This document shows, piece after piece, positions 17,311 to 25,347 of a stretch of 36,472 nucleotides of DNA. Positions within the stretch are counted from its first letter, which is position 1; each line of letters begins with the position of its first letter. A program made the translations under genes and the position numbers. The notes below the pieces were generated by a model, which worked only from the letters and a program-made list of their open reading frames with translations, searched no databases and was not told where the DNA came from. The DNA is from Burkholderiaceae bacterium (GTDB lineage Bacteria > Pseudomonadota > Gammaproteobacteria > Burkholderiales > Burkholderiaceae_C), in assembly GCA_028685665.1 (NCBI GenBank), contig JAQUDN010000010.1, forward strand, positions 1 through 36,472, in the 5' to 3' direction.

Positions 17311-17380
17311 TTTTCATCAAAAAAGCCTCTGGCGCCCGTTGATATTGTCTTTTTAGCTCTTTAAATGATAGCGTTTTGAT
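17311..17380 (-). repeat. Putative Comamonadaceae-type intergenic repeat, copy 1
   Basis: A relatively AT-rich block in the 242-nt gap between the crotonase and the TauE-like gene. Read on the minus strand it contains GCTATCATTTAAAGAGCTA, then GGGCGCCAGAGGC and a T-run. It resembles in outline the block at 22418-22471 (a TAGCT/CTATCA part, a GGGCG-AGGC part, an ending TTGAT). I recall similar short intergenic repeats in Acidovorax and relatives; family membership needs a genome search. It could also serve as a terminator between the converging genes. Confidence 0.4.
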
Positions 17381-17515
17381 GGCCGGTCGAGGGCGCCGTG
17401 CCGGCGATGAGGGCGGGCCCTTTGGCCTGGAAATGGCCTTCCGATCCACGGTTCGGTGCATCCTGCAAGGCCAAGCCGCATGGCGTTCGGAGCCGGGCGG
17501 CCGCATGGTTGGCAT

Positions 17516-18298
17516 TCATCCCGCCCCGGCCAGGAGGGCCCGCAAGGGGTTGGCGGGCGCACTTAGCAACTTGACGGCCAGGGCGCAGCACACCACCACC
17601 ACCATGGGTCGTACCAGGCTGGGGCCCACACGCAACGCGCAGCGCGCGCCCAGTTGTGCGCCGGCAAAAGCAGCCACGGCCATCGTGAGAGCCAATGGCC
17701 AAATGATCACCCCTTTGGCCATGAAAACCGCCAGGGCCCCTGTATTGCTGGCTGCATTTCCCAGCTTGGTCAGGCCCATGGCACGCACCATGGGCAAACC
17801 GCACAAGAGCAGCCAGCCGATCATGAAGAAGGCGCCTACGCCGGGACCCAAAATGCCGTCATAGATTCCCAGCAGGGGGGCCACCGTCAGCGAAAAAAGG
17901 GCGACCGAGAGGCGTTGCCTGCCACGGCCATGGCCTATGGCGGGACTGCACCCAAAATACACGGCCACCCCTATCAGCAGGACCGGGACGGCGGCTTCCA
18001 GCCATTGCCTGTCCACCCTGCTGACGAGCAAGGCCCCACCCGCCCCGCCCAGCATGGCCAGGGGAACCAGCCACCGTGCTTCATGCCAGTCGATCAAGCG
18101 CTTGCGGGCAAACGTGCTTGCTGCTGAAACCGTCGCTGCGGCCGCCTGGAACTTGTTGGTCCCCAAGGCTGCGACGGGATCCAGGCCTGCCAGCAGCAAG
18201 GCTGGCAAGGTCACCAGCCCGCCCCCACCGGCAATCGCATCGAAGAAGCCCGCGCCAAAGGCGACGGTCGCCAATATCCACACAACATCAGCATTCAT
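17516..18298 (-). CDS. TauE/SafE-family membrane permease (sulfite/organic anion exporter-like)
   Basis: A 260-residue inner-membrane protein with about seven or eight hydrophobic helices. The family signature FGAGFFDAIAGGGGLVTLPALL lies near the N-terminus in two adjoining segments, followed by ALGTNKFQ. The second half repeats the pattern with GIYDGILGPGVGAFFMIG and TKLGNAASN. TauE/SafE proteins are linked to export of sulfite, sulfoacetate and other small anions, but family members are diverse and the substrate here is unknown. I chose the ATG at 18298 (MNADVVW). Upstream codons in the same frame are AT-rich and Lys/Ser/Asn-rich, unlike coding DNA here. An AAGGGA-like ribosome-binding site precedes it. 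It is divergent from the MocR-type regulator at 18580, its likely controller. Confidence 0.88.
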   Translation of the reverse strand: MNADVVWILATVAFGAGFFDAIAGGGGLVTLPALLLAGLDPVAALGTNKFQAAAATVSAASTFARKRLIDWHEARWLVPLAMLGGAGGALLVSRVDRQWLEAAVPVLLIGVAVYFGCSPAIGHGRGRQRLSVALFSLTVAPLLGIYDGILGPGVGAFFMIGWLLLCGLPMVRAMGLTKLGNAASNTGALAVFMAKGVIIWPLALTMAVAAFAGAQLGARCALRVGPSLVRPMVVVVCCALAVKLLSAPANPLRALLAGAG

Positions 18299-18579
18299 GG
18301 GAATGATCCCTTTTGGGGTTCTTCCCCCTGTGGATATTCTTGGGTGGGAATGTTTTTGTTTTTCAAATGATTTTCCTTGGATATTTGAATATTTAGATGT
18401 TGAAGATGGTTTCAACGAATTGGATTCGTGAAATTCCATGGATTTAATTTTATGGTTTCTCCTGTGGAATAAAAAGACACAGATAAGCCCATAAAAACAG
18501 AAACAGTTTTATAAAAAACGGCTCTGTTATGGTGGATTTACCTAGAATGTGTTTCCCTTGTTGTCCATCCACTGCCACC
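18299..18579. promoter_or_regulatory. AT-rich divergent promoter region between TauE-like and MocR-like genes
   Basis: 281 nt, far more AT-rich than anything around it. It holds a perfect 6-3-6 dyad ACGAAT-TGG-ATTCGT at 18415-18429, a near-palindrome around CCATGG at 18431-18445, and a direct repeat CCTGTGGA(T)AT at 18327 and 18461. On the minus strand TTGAAA followed about 17 nt later by an AT-rich hexamer could be a promoter for the permease. TGTTAT at 18525 could be a -10 for the regulator. These boxes are weak individually. MocR-type proteins typically bind direct repeats in such divergent gaps. Confidence 0.5.
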
Positions 18580-20028
18580 ATGCCCAATCCCCCGAGATAC
18601 CAGCAACTGGCCCAGCATTACCAGCAAGCCATTGAGGGCGGTGCGCTGGGTGTGGGTGACAAGCTCCCGTCGCTGCGAACGCTGATGCGCTTGCACGGCG
18701 TGGGACTTTCGACGGCGCTCCAGACGTGCCGCACGCTGGAAGAGGGTGGCTGGGTGCAGGGGCGGGAGCGTTCCGGCTACTTTGTGCGACGGCCATCGCG
18801 CATGGGCGGTATGCCACCGCCGGATGCGCCTGCCCTCCAAAGGCTGCCTGACCCTGCGCAATTCGTTGGTATTCACGAAAAGGTATCGGCCTTTGTCGCC
18901 CGGCGCCAGCAAGGAGGGCTGCGGCTGGATCTTTCCGTGGCCCACTGCGTTCCCGCGCTGTACCCCGGCGATGCGCTGCGCGCCGCGATGGCGCGCAGCC
19001 TGCGCCAGCAACCGGAGTTGCTTACCGCGCCGCCCCCCCAGGACTGTCTGCCTTTTGGCACCGCCGTAGCGCGGCGCGCCTTGCGTGCAGGGATGCAGTT
19101 GACCCCTCTGGATGTGTTGCCCACGCATGGCTGCACTGAGGCGCTGCACCTGGCCTTGCGTGCGGTCGCCCACCCTGGCGACACCGTGGCAGTGGAATCC
19201 CCTGCGTTCTACGGTTTGCTGCAGATCCTGGAAAGCCTGGGCTTGCGTGCGCTGGAAGTACCGACCCATGCACGCACGGGCTTGTCGGTCGAGGCGCTGG
19301 AGTTGGCGCTGTCGGCCTATGAGCGCATTCGCGCCGTGGTCGTGGTGCCCCATTTGCAAAACCCCTTGGGCAGCGTCATGCCCGATGCGCACAAGGCCCC
19401 GTTGGTGCGCCTGTGCAGTGCCCACGGTGTGGCGGTGATCGAGGACGACTGCTATAGCGAATTGTTCGACGATGGCAGCGCCCCGCGGGCGCTCCAGTCG
19501 TTCGACCAGGATGGCAGCGTGATCCACTGCGCATCGCTGCACAAGGCCCTGGCGCCAGGGCTACGGCTGGGATGGATGCATGGCGGGCGCTGGCATGCGC
19601 GGGTGCAAATGCTCAAGCAAGCCCACAGCCGCAGCAATGCCGCGCTGCCCTTGTGGGCCGTGGGTGGGTTCATGGCCAGCGGTGCCTACGAACGGCATCT
19701 GCAGCGGCTGCGTCTCGCCTTGCGCGTGCAGCGCGAGCGCAGCGCCGACTGCATCGCGGCCCATTTCCCCCCCGGTACACACATTGCCCGGCCCGCCGGC
19801 GGGGTGCAGCTGTGGGTGGAGCTGCCCAAGCCTTTGCCTGCCCAGCTTGTTTTTGAGGCGGCACTGCGCGAGGGCATTCTGGTCGCTCCGGGCGCCTTGT
19901 TTTCCCACAGCGGGCGCTTTGATCATTGCCTGCGCATCAACTGCGGCCAGCCCTGGACAGAGTCTCTGGAAGACGGATTGCGTCGCCTTGGCACCATTGC
20001 CACGCAGGCGTGGGCTGGTACGGGGTGA
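18580..20028 (+). CDS. MocR-type (GntR family) transcriptional regulator with aminotransferase domain
   Basis: A 482-residue fusion of a GntR-type winged helix (~1-75: GDKLPSLRTLMRLHGVGLST, LEEGGWVQGRERSGYFV) and a fold-type I PLP-dependent aminotransferase domain (~115-480). The PLP-binding Lys is K322 in SLHKALAPGLRLGW. VPHLQNPLG and IEDDCYSELFDDG are the family's cofactor-pocket segments. Such proteins use PLP or an amino compound as ligand and regulate nearby genes rather than catalyse transamination. I chose the ATG at 18580; the frame extends to 18529 but those codons do not look like the family N-terminus. Its divergent position makes the TauE-like permease gene the obvious target. The ligand cannot be inferred. 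Confidence 0.92.
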   Translation: MPNPPRYQQLAQHYQQAIEGGALGVGDKLPSLRTLMRLHGVGLSTALQTCRTLEEGGWVQGRERSGYFVRRPSRMGGMPPPDAPALQRLPDPAQFVGIHEKVSAFVARRQQGGLRLDLSVAHCVPALYPGDALRAAMARSLRQQPELLTAPPPQDCLPFGTAVARRALRAGMQLTPLDVLPTHGCTEALHLALRAVAHPGDTVAVESPAFYGLLQILESLGLRALEVPTHARTGLSVEALELALSAYERIRAVVVVPHLQNPLGSVMPDAHKAPLVRLCSAHGVAVIEDDCYSELFDDGSAPRALQSFDQDGSVIHCASLHKALAPGLRLGWMHGGRWHARVQMLKQAHSRSNAALPLWAVGGFMASGAYERHLQRLRLALRVQRERSADCIAAHFPPGTHIARPAGGVQLWVELPKPLPAQLVFEAALREGILVAPGALFSHSGRFDHCLRINCGQPWTESLEDGLRRLGTIATQAWAGTG

Positions 20029-20409
20029 AACCGAGACTGCCAGGAGGGCTTCCCCCCAGCCAGAACAAAGCCCCCTTGGGGACGCAACCCTGCTTGAACG
20101 CGTTGTTCCCGCCCACAGGGGCAGGATGGGACCGCACCGGCAGGCTACCGCCACCGCAGGCTGGCGGTGGGGGAGAGGCTGGGGCCCCGGATTTTGAAAG
20201 AAGGGGGAGATAGAAGAGGGAGATTCTCGGGGAGCTGGATGGAATCGACAGACAGATCCACATCCCCTTGCGGCCCCTCAAGATGCTGCTTTGCCGGTGC
20301 CTGGCGTTCGTGAATGGCACCTGCTCTCCGTCGGTTCCCGCTTCCAGGAAAGGTCGGAGGCCTTCCTGGAACCGCGGGCGCGGGTGTTTTCGCCCCGCAG
20401 GGACAGGGC
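20029..20409. other. 381-nt intergenic region between converging genes, hairpins only
   Basis: No credible gene. It contains a 7-bp hairpin at 20147-20168 (ACCGCCA / TGGCGGT, 8-nt loop) and the stronger hairpin at 20342-20371, listed separately. A CCCCCTTGGGG segment near 20081 resembles the GC-rich intergenic repeats at 24306-24479 and 27612-27701. The region separates the MocR-type gene from the end of the second module. Confidence 0.5.
20342..20371 (-). terminator. Hairpin downstream of the second-module thiolase
   Basis: TTCCAGGAA(A)GG pairs with CCTTCCTGGAA around a 5-6 nt loop, with one bulge, about 40 nt after the thiolase stop on the minus strand. It is the best terminator candidate for the minus-strand operon, although no T-run follows on either strand. 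It could act in both directions. Confidence 0.45.
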
Positions 20410-21594
20410 TTACACCCGCTCAAAGATCGCTGCAATGCCCTGGCCGCCGCCAATGCACATGGTCACCAGCGCGTAGCGGCCGCCGGTGCGGTGCAGCTCG
20501 GCAATCGCCTTGGTGGTGATGATGGCGCCGGTGGCGCCCACGGGGTGGCCCAGCGAGATGCCGGAGCCGTTGGGGTTGACCTTGGCGGGGTCGAAGCCCA
20601 GTTCCTGGGCCACGGCGCAGGCCTGGGCGGCGAAGGCTTCGTTGGCCTCGATCACGTCGATGTCGGCCAGCTTCAGGCCGGTGCGCTCCAGCACCTTGCG
20701 GGTGGCGGGCACGGGGCCGATGCCCATGTAGGCGGGCTCCACGCCGGCGTGGGCGTAGCCGACCAGGCGGGCCAGGGGCTTGAGGCCCAGGGCGGCCACG
20801 CGCTCGCCGCTGGCCATGACCACGGCGGCGGCGCCGTCGTTGATGCCCGAGGCGTTGCCGGCCGTCACGGTGCCGCCTTCCTTCTTGAAGGCGGGCTTCA
20901 TGCCGGCCAGGGTTTCGAGGGTGGTGGCGGCGCGCACATGCTCGTCGGTGTCAAACAGCGTGGTGCCCTTGCGGGTGACGATTTCCACGGGAACGATCTG
21001 TTCCTTGAAATAGCCCTGGGCGATGGCGTGGGCGGCGCGCTGGTGGCTGACCACGGCCAGCTGGTCCTGCATGTCGCGGGTGATCTTGTAGCGCTCGGCC
21101 ACGTTTTCGGCGGTCACGCCCATGTGCATTTTTTGCCAGGGGTCGTGCAGGATGCCCAGCATGTAGTCGATGCTCTTGGTGTCGCCCATGCGGGCGCCGT
21201 AGCGCGCGGCCTGGTCGAAGTAGGGGCCGCGGCTCATGGATTCGGAGCCGGCGCCAATCGCCACTTCGCAGTCGCCCAGCAGGATGGCCTGCGCCGCCGA
21301 CACGACGGCCTGCAGGCCCGAGCCGCACAGGCGGTTGACGTTGAAGGCGGGGGTTTCGATGGGGCAGCCCGCATCGACGGCGGCCACGCGGCTCAGGTAG
21401 GCATCGCGGGTGTCGGTGGGGATCACATTGCCCATGACCAGGTGGCCGATGGCGTCGGGGGCCAGGCCGCTGCGCTGGATGGCGGCCTTGACGGCGGTGG
21501 TGGCCAGCTGGGTGTTGGGCACGTCCTTGAGCGTGCCGCCAAAGGTGCCGATGGCGGTGCGGGCGGTGCTGACGACGAAAACTTCACGGGTCAT
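20410..21594 (-). CDS. Acetyl-CoA C-acetyltransferase (thiolase), second module
   Basis: A 394-residue thiolase of the AtoB/PhaA/BktB type. The nucleophilic Cys is C90 in [10 protein letters not shown]. The catalytic His is in [16 protein letters not shown] and the second Cys in [19 protein letters not shown] is present. Length is typical. The ATG at 21594 follows a GGAG ribosome-binding site; the frame runs further upstream but with no family-like residues. It is the last gene of the eight-gene minus-strand module and lies 28 nt after the crotonase stop. Together with the ligase and crotonase it would release acetyl-CoA from the imported acid. Substrate range cannot be read from sequence. 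Confidence 0.95.
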   Translation of the reverse strand: MTREVFVVSTARTAIGTFGGTLKDVPNTQLATTAVKAAIQRSGLAPDAIGHLVMGNVIPTDTRDAYLSRVAAVDAGCPIETPAFNVNRLCGSGLQAVVSAAQAILLGDCEVAIGAGSESMSRGPYFDQAARYGARMGDTKSIDYMLGILHDPWQKMHMGVTAENVAERYKITRDMQDQLAVVSHQRAAHAIAQGYFKEQIVPVEIVTRKGTTLFDTDEHVRAATTLETLAGMKPAFKKEGGTVTAGNASGINDGAAAVVMASGERVAALGLKPLARLVGYAHAGVEPAYMGIGPVPATRKVLERTGLKLADIDVIEANEAFAAQACAVAQELGFDPAKVNPNGSGISLGHPVGATGAIITTKAIAELHRTGGRYALVTMCIGGGQGIAAIFERV

Positions 21595-21622
21595 GGTTGT
21601 CTCCAGAGAAAGTGGTTTTTTG

Positions 21623-22405
21623 CTAGACGCCCTGAAATATAGCGGCTTGTTTGGTGAAGAAGGCGTCGATGCCTGCCGGCAGGTCGGCGGTGTGCGCGCA
21701 GGCGACAAAGGCCTGGGCCTCGGCGGCCAATTGGGCGGGCAGATCGCGGTCGAAGCTCTCGCGCACCAGGCGGCGCATATGGCCCAGCGCCACCGTGGGG
21801 CCCTGGGCCAGGCGCTGGGCCAGGGCGGCCACGGCGCCGTCGAGTTCAGCGGCGGGCAGCACGCGGTTGACCAGGCCCAGGCGCAGGGCCTCGGCGGCGT
21901 CGATGGGCTCGCTGAGCAGGGCGATTTCCAGCGCCTTGCGCAGGCCCACCAGCCGGGGCAGGGCCCAGGAGGCGCCCACGTCGCAGCTGGCGCCCAGGTG
22001 GATGTAGGCCAGGTTGAAGCGGGTACCTTCGGCGGCCAGCACGAAGTCGGCCTGCAGCATCAGGCTCAGGCCCGCGCCAGCGGCCACGCCATGCACCTGC
22101 GCGATGACCGGGGCGTTCAGGCGGCTGAGCAGGGTGACGGCTTCATTCAGGGGTGCGAGCAGGTCCTGGGCGCCTTGCACCGGGTCGGCGCGCAGCGTGG
22201 CCAGGTCGCCGCCGGCCATGAAGCCCTTGCCCGCGCCGCACAGCACCACGGCCCGCACGCCGGGGTCGGCGGCCAGGGTTTGGACGGCGGCCAGCAGGGC
22301 CTGGGCCAGGGGCACATCGATGGCGTTGAGGGCTTCGGGCCGGTTGAAGCGCAGCGTGGCGATGGCGCCCTGGCGTTCGAGCAGCAAGGGAGGGGGGGGG
22401 GACAT
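21623..22405 (-). CDS. Crotonase-family enoyl-CoA hydratase/isomerase with start-proximal poly-C run
   Basis: A 260-residue crotonase. Oxyanion-hole segments are [12 protein letters not shown] and [13 protein letters not shown]. As in the first-module crotonase, the usual catalytic Glu positions are not Glu (GLSL and NLAYIHLG). An Asp, D142, occurs in [14 protein letters not shown], the place of the PaaG/isomerase Asp. An isomerase or atypical hydratase is likely. The ATG at 22405 follows an AGGAG ribosome-binding site. Codons 2-5 lie in a run of ten C on the coding strand (ten G on plus, 22392-22401), giving Pro repeats. A change of one base would abolish the protein; here the run is in frame. 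It sits between the acyl-CoA ligase and the thiolase of the second module. Confidence 0.9.
   Translation of the reverse strand: MSPPPPLLLERQGAIATLRFNRPEALNAIDVPLAQALLAAVQTLAADPGVRAVVLCGAGKGFMAGGDLATLRADPVQGAQDLLAPLNEAVTLLSRLNAPVIAQVHGVAAGAGLSLMLQADFVLAAEGTRFNLAYIHLGASCDVGASWALPRLVGLRKALEIALLSEPIDAAEALRLGLVNRVLPAAELDGAVAALAQRLAQGPTVALGHMRRLVRESFDRDLPAQLAAEAQAFVACAHTADLPAGIDAFFTKQAAIFQGV
22392..22401 (-). repeat. 10-nt G/C homopolymer directly after the crotonase start codon
   Basis: Ten consecutive G on the plus strand (C on the coding strand) begin two bases after the ATG of the minus-strand crotonase. The other mono-G/C runs I noted in the window are about 7 nt, apart from the 10-C run at 32372-32381. 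In the sequence given, the frame is intact. Confidence 0.95.
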
Positions 22406-22417
22406 GGTTGCTCCTGA

Positions 22418-22471
22418 ATAAATAGCTATCAGCGCTTGATGGGCGTGGCCTGGAGGCCGAATTGCCTTGAT
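22418..22471 (+). repeat. Putative Comamonadaceae-type intergenic repeat, copy 2
   Basis: A block in the 100-nt gap between the ligase stop and the crotonase start, with AATAGCTATCAGCGCTTGAT followed by GGGCGTGGCCTGGAGGCC and TTGCCTTGAT. It contains the local palindrome GGCCTGGAGGCC. It resembles the block at 17311-17380 on the opposite strand. Assignment to a genome-wide repeat family is from memory of related genomes and unverified. Confidence 0.45.
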
Positions 22472-22505
22472 GGATGGAGTCGCCCGCGCGGCGGCGGGGC
22501 GGGTC

Positions 22506-24305
22506 TCAGTGGTACAGCGCCTCGATGTCGGCGGCGTAGGTCTGGGTGATGCTGGAGCGGCGCACCTTCATGGTGGCGGTGACTTCGCCATCGTCGTGGT
22601 CGAGTTCCTTGGTGAGCAGGTGGAACTTGCGGATCTGCGAGACCTGCGCCAGCCGGGCGTTGCCCTTGGCGATTTCTGCCTCGATCAGCGCGCGCACCGC
22701 AGGGGTCTCGACCAGGGAGCGGAAATGCGTGAAGGCCATGCGCTGCGATTCGGCCCACTGGCCCACGGTGTCGTAGTCGATCTGCACCAGCGCGCCCACG
22801 AACTTGCGGCCCTCGGCCACGATCACGCATTCCTTGATGTAGGGGCTGGCCTTCATGGTGTTCTCGATCTCGGAGGGCGTCAGGTTCTTGCCGCCGGCGG
22901 TGATCATGATGTCCTTGAGGCGGTCCACGATCTTGAGCTGGCCTTGTTCCTCGCGCACCACGTCGCCGGTGTGCAGCCAGCCGTCCACGATGCTGCTGGC
23001 CGTGGCCTCGGGGTTTTTGTAGTAACCGGCAAACACCATGTCGCCGCGCAGCTGGAACTCGCCGTTCTCGGCAATGCGCCAGGCCACGCCCTCCGTGGGC
23101 ACGCCCACGGTGCCGATGGCGACCTGGTCCGGCCGGTGGCCCGTGACCATGCCGGTGGACTCGGTCAGGCCATAGACCTCGATCAGCGGCACGCCCAGCA
23201 CCCGAAAAAACCGCACCACCTCCGGCGGGATCGGCGCGGCACCGGTCAGTGCCACCCGGACTTCGCGCAGGCCGATGAAGTTCTGCAGCGCGCGGAACAC
23301 CGTCCAGTAGCTGGCGTAGAAGCGCGCCTTGTCGCCCAGGGTCCAGGCGCTGCGGGGTTTTTCGGCCAGGGCCTGGCAGGCGGCATAGGCGGTCTCGAAG
23401 AGCTGGCGGCGCCATCGGCCGGTTTCGCGGACCTTGATATTGATGGCCGCGTGCATTTTTTCCCAGATGCGGGGCACGCCCAGGAACAGGGTGGGCGCCA
23501 CTTCGCGCAGGTCTTCCTGCACGGTGCGGATGGATTCGCCAAAGTTCACCTGCGAGCCCAGGTACAGCGGCACGAAGGTGGTCAGCATCTGCTCGGCCAC
23601 ATGGCACAGCGGCAGGTAGGACAGGTGGGTGGTGTCGGGGCGCAGCTGCAGCCGCTCGATGATGCCCGGCACCGCGCCCCGGATGTTGCGGTAGGAAATC
23701 ATCGCGCCCTTGGGCTTGCCCGTGGAGCCCGAGGTGTAGATCATCAGCCCGATGTCGTCGAGCGTCTGGGCGGCCAGGGCCTCGTCGATCAGCGCCGGGT
23801 GGCTGGCGGCCTGGCCCAGGGCTTCGACCTCGGCGAAGGTGACGATCAGGCGGCGCTCTTCGGGCGTGAAGCTGCGCAGGCCCTTGGTTTCCATGACCAC
23901 GATGTGCGTCAGGCGCGGCAGATCGGCCCGTGCGGCCAGCACCTTGTCGGTTTGCTCCTGGTCTTCGCAGACCATGATCTCGATGTCGGCATGCTGGACC
24001 ACATAGGCCACTTCCGGCGTGGGGCTGGTGGGGTACACGCCCACGGTGATGGCGCCGACCAGGCCCGCTCCCATCTGGGCCAGCACCCATTCGATGCGGT
24101 TTTCCGAGATCACGCCCACATGGCCCTGCGCAGGCAGGCCCAGCGCGCGCAGGCCCAGGCCGACGTGGCAGGCGCGCTGGTAGTAGCGCGCCCAGTCGAA
24201 GGGCTTCCAGATGCCGAAGTCCTTTTGCCGGATCGCCACGCGGTGGGCGTCCTGGCGTGCGCGCTCGCGCAGCATCTGCGGCAGAGTCAGTTCAGGAAAG
24301 TTCAT
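22506..24305 (-). CDS. Long-chain-type acyl-CoA synthetase (AMP-forming ligase)
   Basis: A 599-residue ANL-superfamily ligase that activates a carboxylic acid to its CoA thioester through an acyl-AMP intermediate. The P-loop is IYTSGSTGKPKGAM (~189-202). Also visible are YGLTESTGMVTGHRP (A5), WLHTGDVV (A7) and VDRLKDIMITAGGKNL with the hinge (A8). The ~600-residue length and YLPLCHVAEQM match the FadD15/long-chain subgroup rather than ~510-residue FadD. That subgroup also includes ligases of aromatic and branched acids, so chain length is uncertain. The ATG at 24305 (MNFPELTL) is chosen because family sequence begins there. It lies between livF and the crotonase of the second module, where it would trap the imported substrate. 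Confidence 0.93.
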   Translation of the reverse strand: MNFPELTLPQMLRERARQDAHRVAIRQKDFGIWKPFDWARYYQRACHVGLGLRALGLPAQGHVGVISENRIEWVLAQMGAGLVGAITVGVYPTSPTPEVAYVVQHADIEIMVCEDQEQTDKVLAARADLPRLTHIVVMETKGLRSFTPEERRLIVTFAEVEALGQAASHPALIDEALAAQTLDDIGLMIYTSGSTGKPKGAMISYRNIRGAVPGIIERLQLRPDTTHLSYLPLCHVAEQMLTTFVPLYLGSQVNFGESIRTVQEDLREVAPTLFLGVPRIWEKMHAAINIKVRETGRWRRQLFETAYAACQALAEKPRSAWTLGDKARFYASYWTVFRALQNFIGLREVRVALTGAAPIPPEVVRFFRVLGVPLIEVYGLTESTGMVTGHRPDQVAIGTVGVPTEGVAWRIAENGEFQLRGDMVFAGYYKNPEATASSIVDGWLHTGDVVREEQGQLKIVDRLKDIMITAGGKNLTPSEIENTMKASPYIKECVIVAEGRKFVGALVQIDYDTVGQWAESQRMAFTHFRSLVETPAVRALIEAEIAKGNARLAQVSQIRKFHLLTKELDHDDGEVTATMKVRRSSITQTYAADIEALYH

Positions 24306-24479
24306 TTCAGAGGTCCATGGCGCTGTGCCTGGGGCACCCGCGTGAAAACTGGCGCAATCCAAGCCAGCGGCCACCGCGCAAGGGCCGCCCCGCCGCGCGG
24401 GGGGCGTCCCCCTTCCCGCAGCGCGCAGCGATGCGAGAGAAGGGGGAAGGCGCGCAGCGCCTCAGGGGGGTGTTTCTGC
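24306..24479. repeat. GC-rich intergenic repeat-like region with hairpins
   Basis: 174 nt between the ligase start and the livF stop. CCCCCTTC at 24408-24415 pairs with GAAGGGGG at 24439-24446. CGCCCC / GGGGCG flanks the stretch just before it, and GGCGC-GCA-GCGCC lies at about 24449-24461, followed by a G-run. This style of element (CCCCCTT...AAGGGGG, GCAGCGCCTCAGGGGG) is one I recall between genes in Acidovorax-like genomes. It may attenuate transcription between the transporter and enzyme parts of the operon. Confidence 0.45.
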
Positions 24480-25298
24480 TCATGACAGCCAACGCTTGCG
24501 GCGTTTGTAGTGCTTGATGTCTTTGAAACTTTTCGCCTCTCCACCGCCGCCCATGCCGAGGTAGAACTCGCGCACATCGGGGTCGCTGGCCAGGCGTTCG
24601 GCCGGGCCGTCGATGACGATCTTGCCGTTTTCCATGATGTAGCCGGTGTGCGCCACGGCCAGGGCCACGGTGGCGTTCTGCTCGACCAGCAGCATGGAGG
24701 TGCCGCGTTCGGCGTTGATGCGCGCGATGATGGTGAAGATGTCTTCCACCAGCTTCGGAGAAAGGCCCAGCGAGGGCTCGTCCAGCAGGATGAGGTCGGG
24801 CTGGGCGATCAGCGCGCGGCCAATGGCCAGCATCTGCTGTTCGCCGCCCGAGAGGTAGCCGGCCAGGCCCTTGCGGCGCTCGTGCAGGCGCGGGAAGTAG
24901 CTGTAGACCAGATCGAAGTCGGGCTGCAGGTGGGGGCGGCCGGTGAGCGCATAGGTGGCGGCGACCAGGTTTTCCTCCACGGTGAGGTCCTCGAACACCC
25001 GGCGGCCTTCCATCACATGCGACAGGCCCTGGCGCACCAGCTGCTGCGGCGCCACGGCGGCGGTGGTCTGGCCCTGGAACAGGATGCTGCCGCTTTCGAG
25101 GGCGCCGTCTTCCAGGGTGAGCAGCCCCGACACGGCCTTGAGCGTGGTCGATTTGCCCGCGCCGTTGCTGCCCAGCAGGGCCACGATCTGGCCCCGCGGC
25201 ACCACCAGTGACAGGCCCCGCAGGGCCTGCACCACCTTGTTGTAGACGACCTCGATGTTGTTGACTTCGAGGACGCAATCGGTCGATGGCGGGGTCAT
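24480..25298 (-). CDS. livF: HAAT-type ABC transporter ATP-binding protein LivF-like, second module
   Basis: A 272-residue ATPase subunit. Walker A is GSNGAGKSTTL, the signature LSGGEQQMLAIGRAL and Walker B LILLDEPSLGLSP, with the H-loop in LLVEQNATVAL. It ends in a Lys/Arg-rich tail (FKDIKHYKRRKRWLS) that the first-module LivF-like protein lacks. I recall such a tail in LivF proteins encoded next to acyl-CoA ligases; it might dock a partner, which is speculation. I chose the ATG at 25298. A GTG at 25322 would add eight residues. It lies 49 nt after the substrate-binding protein gene. Confidence 0.93.
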   Translation of the reverse strand: MTPPSTDCVLEVNNIEVVYNKVVQALRGLSLVVPRGQIVALLGSNGAGKSTTLKAVSGLLTLEDGALESGSILFQGQTTAAVAPQQLVRQGLSHVMEGRRVFEDLTVEENLVAATYALTGRPHLQPDFDLVYSYFPRLHERRKGLAGYLSGGEQQMLAIGRALIAQPDLILLDEPSLGLSPKLVEDIFTIIARINAERGTSMLLVEQNATVALAVAHTGYIMENGKIVIDGPAERLASDPDVREFYLGMGGGGEAKSFKDIKHYKRRKRWLS

Positions 25299-25347
25299 GC
25301 TTGCGCGCCTGGGAAGCGGCACAGCCGCTCAGGGCGATGCCGCTGCA

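Noticed and set aside
20314-21642. Plus-strand open frame opposite the second thiolase
   Set aside because: Gly/Ala/His-rich translation without motifs; the minus strand carries a complete thiolase with catalytic residues.
22467-24485. Plus-strand open frame opposite the acyl-CoA ligase
   Set aside because: Shadow of a complete ligase; no recognisable motif in the plus-strand translation.
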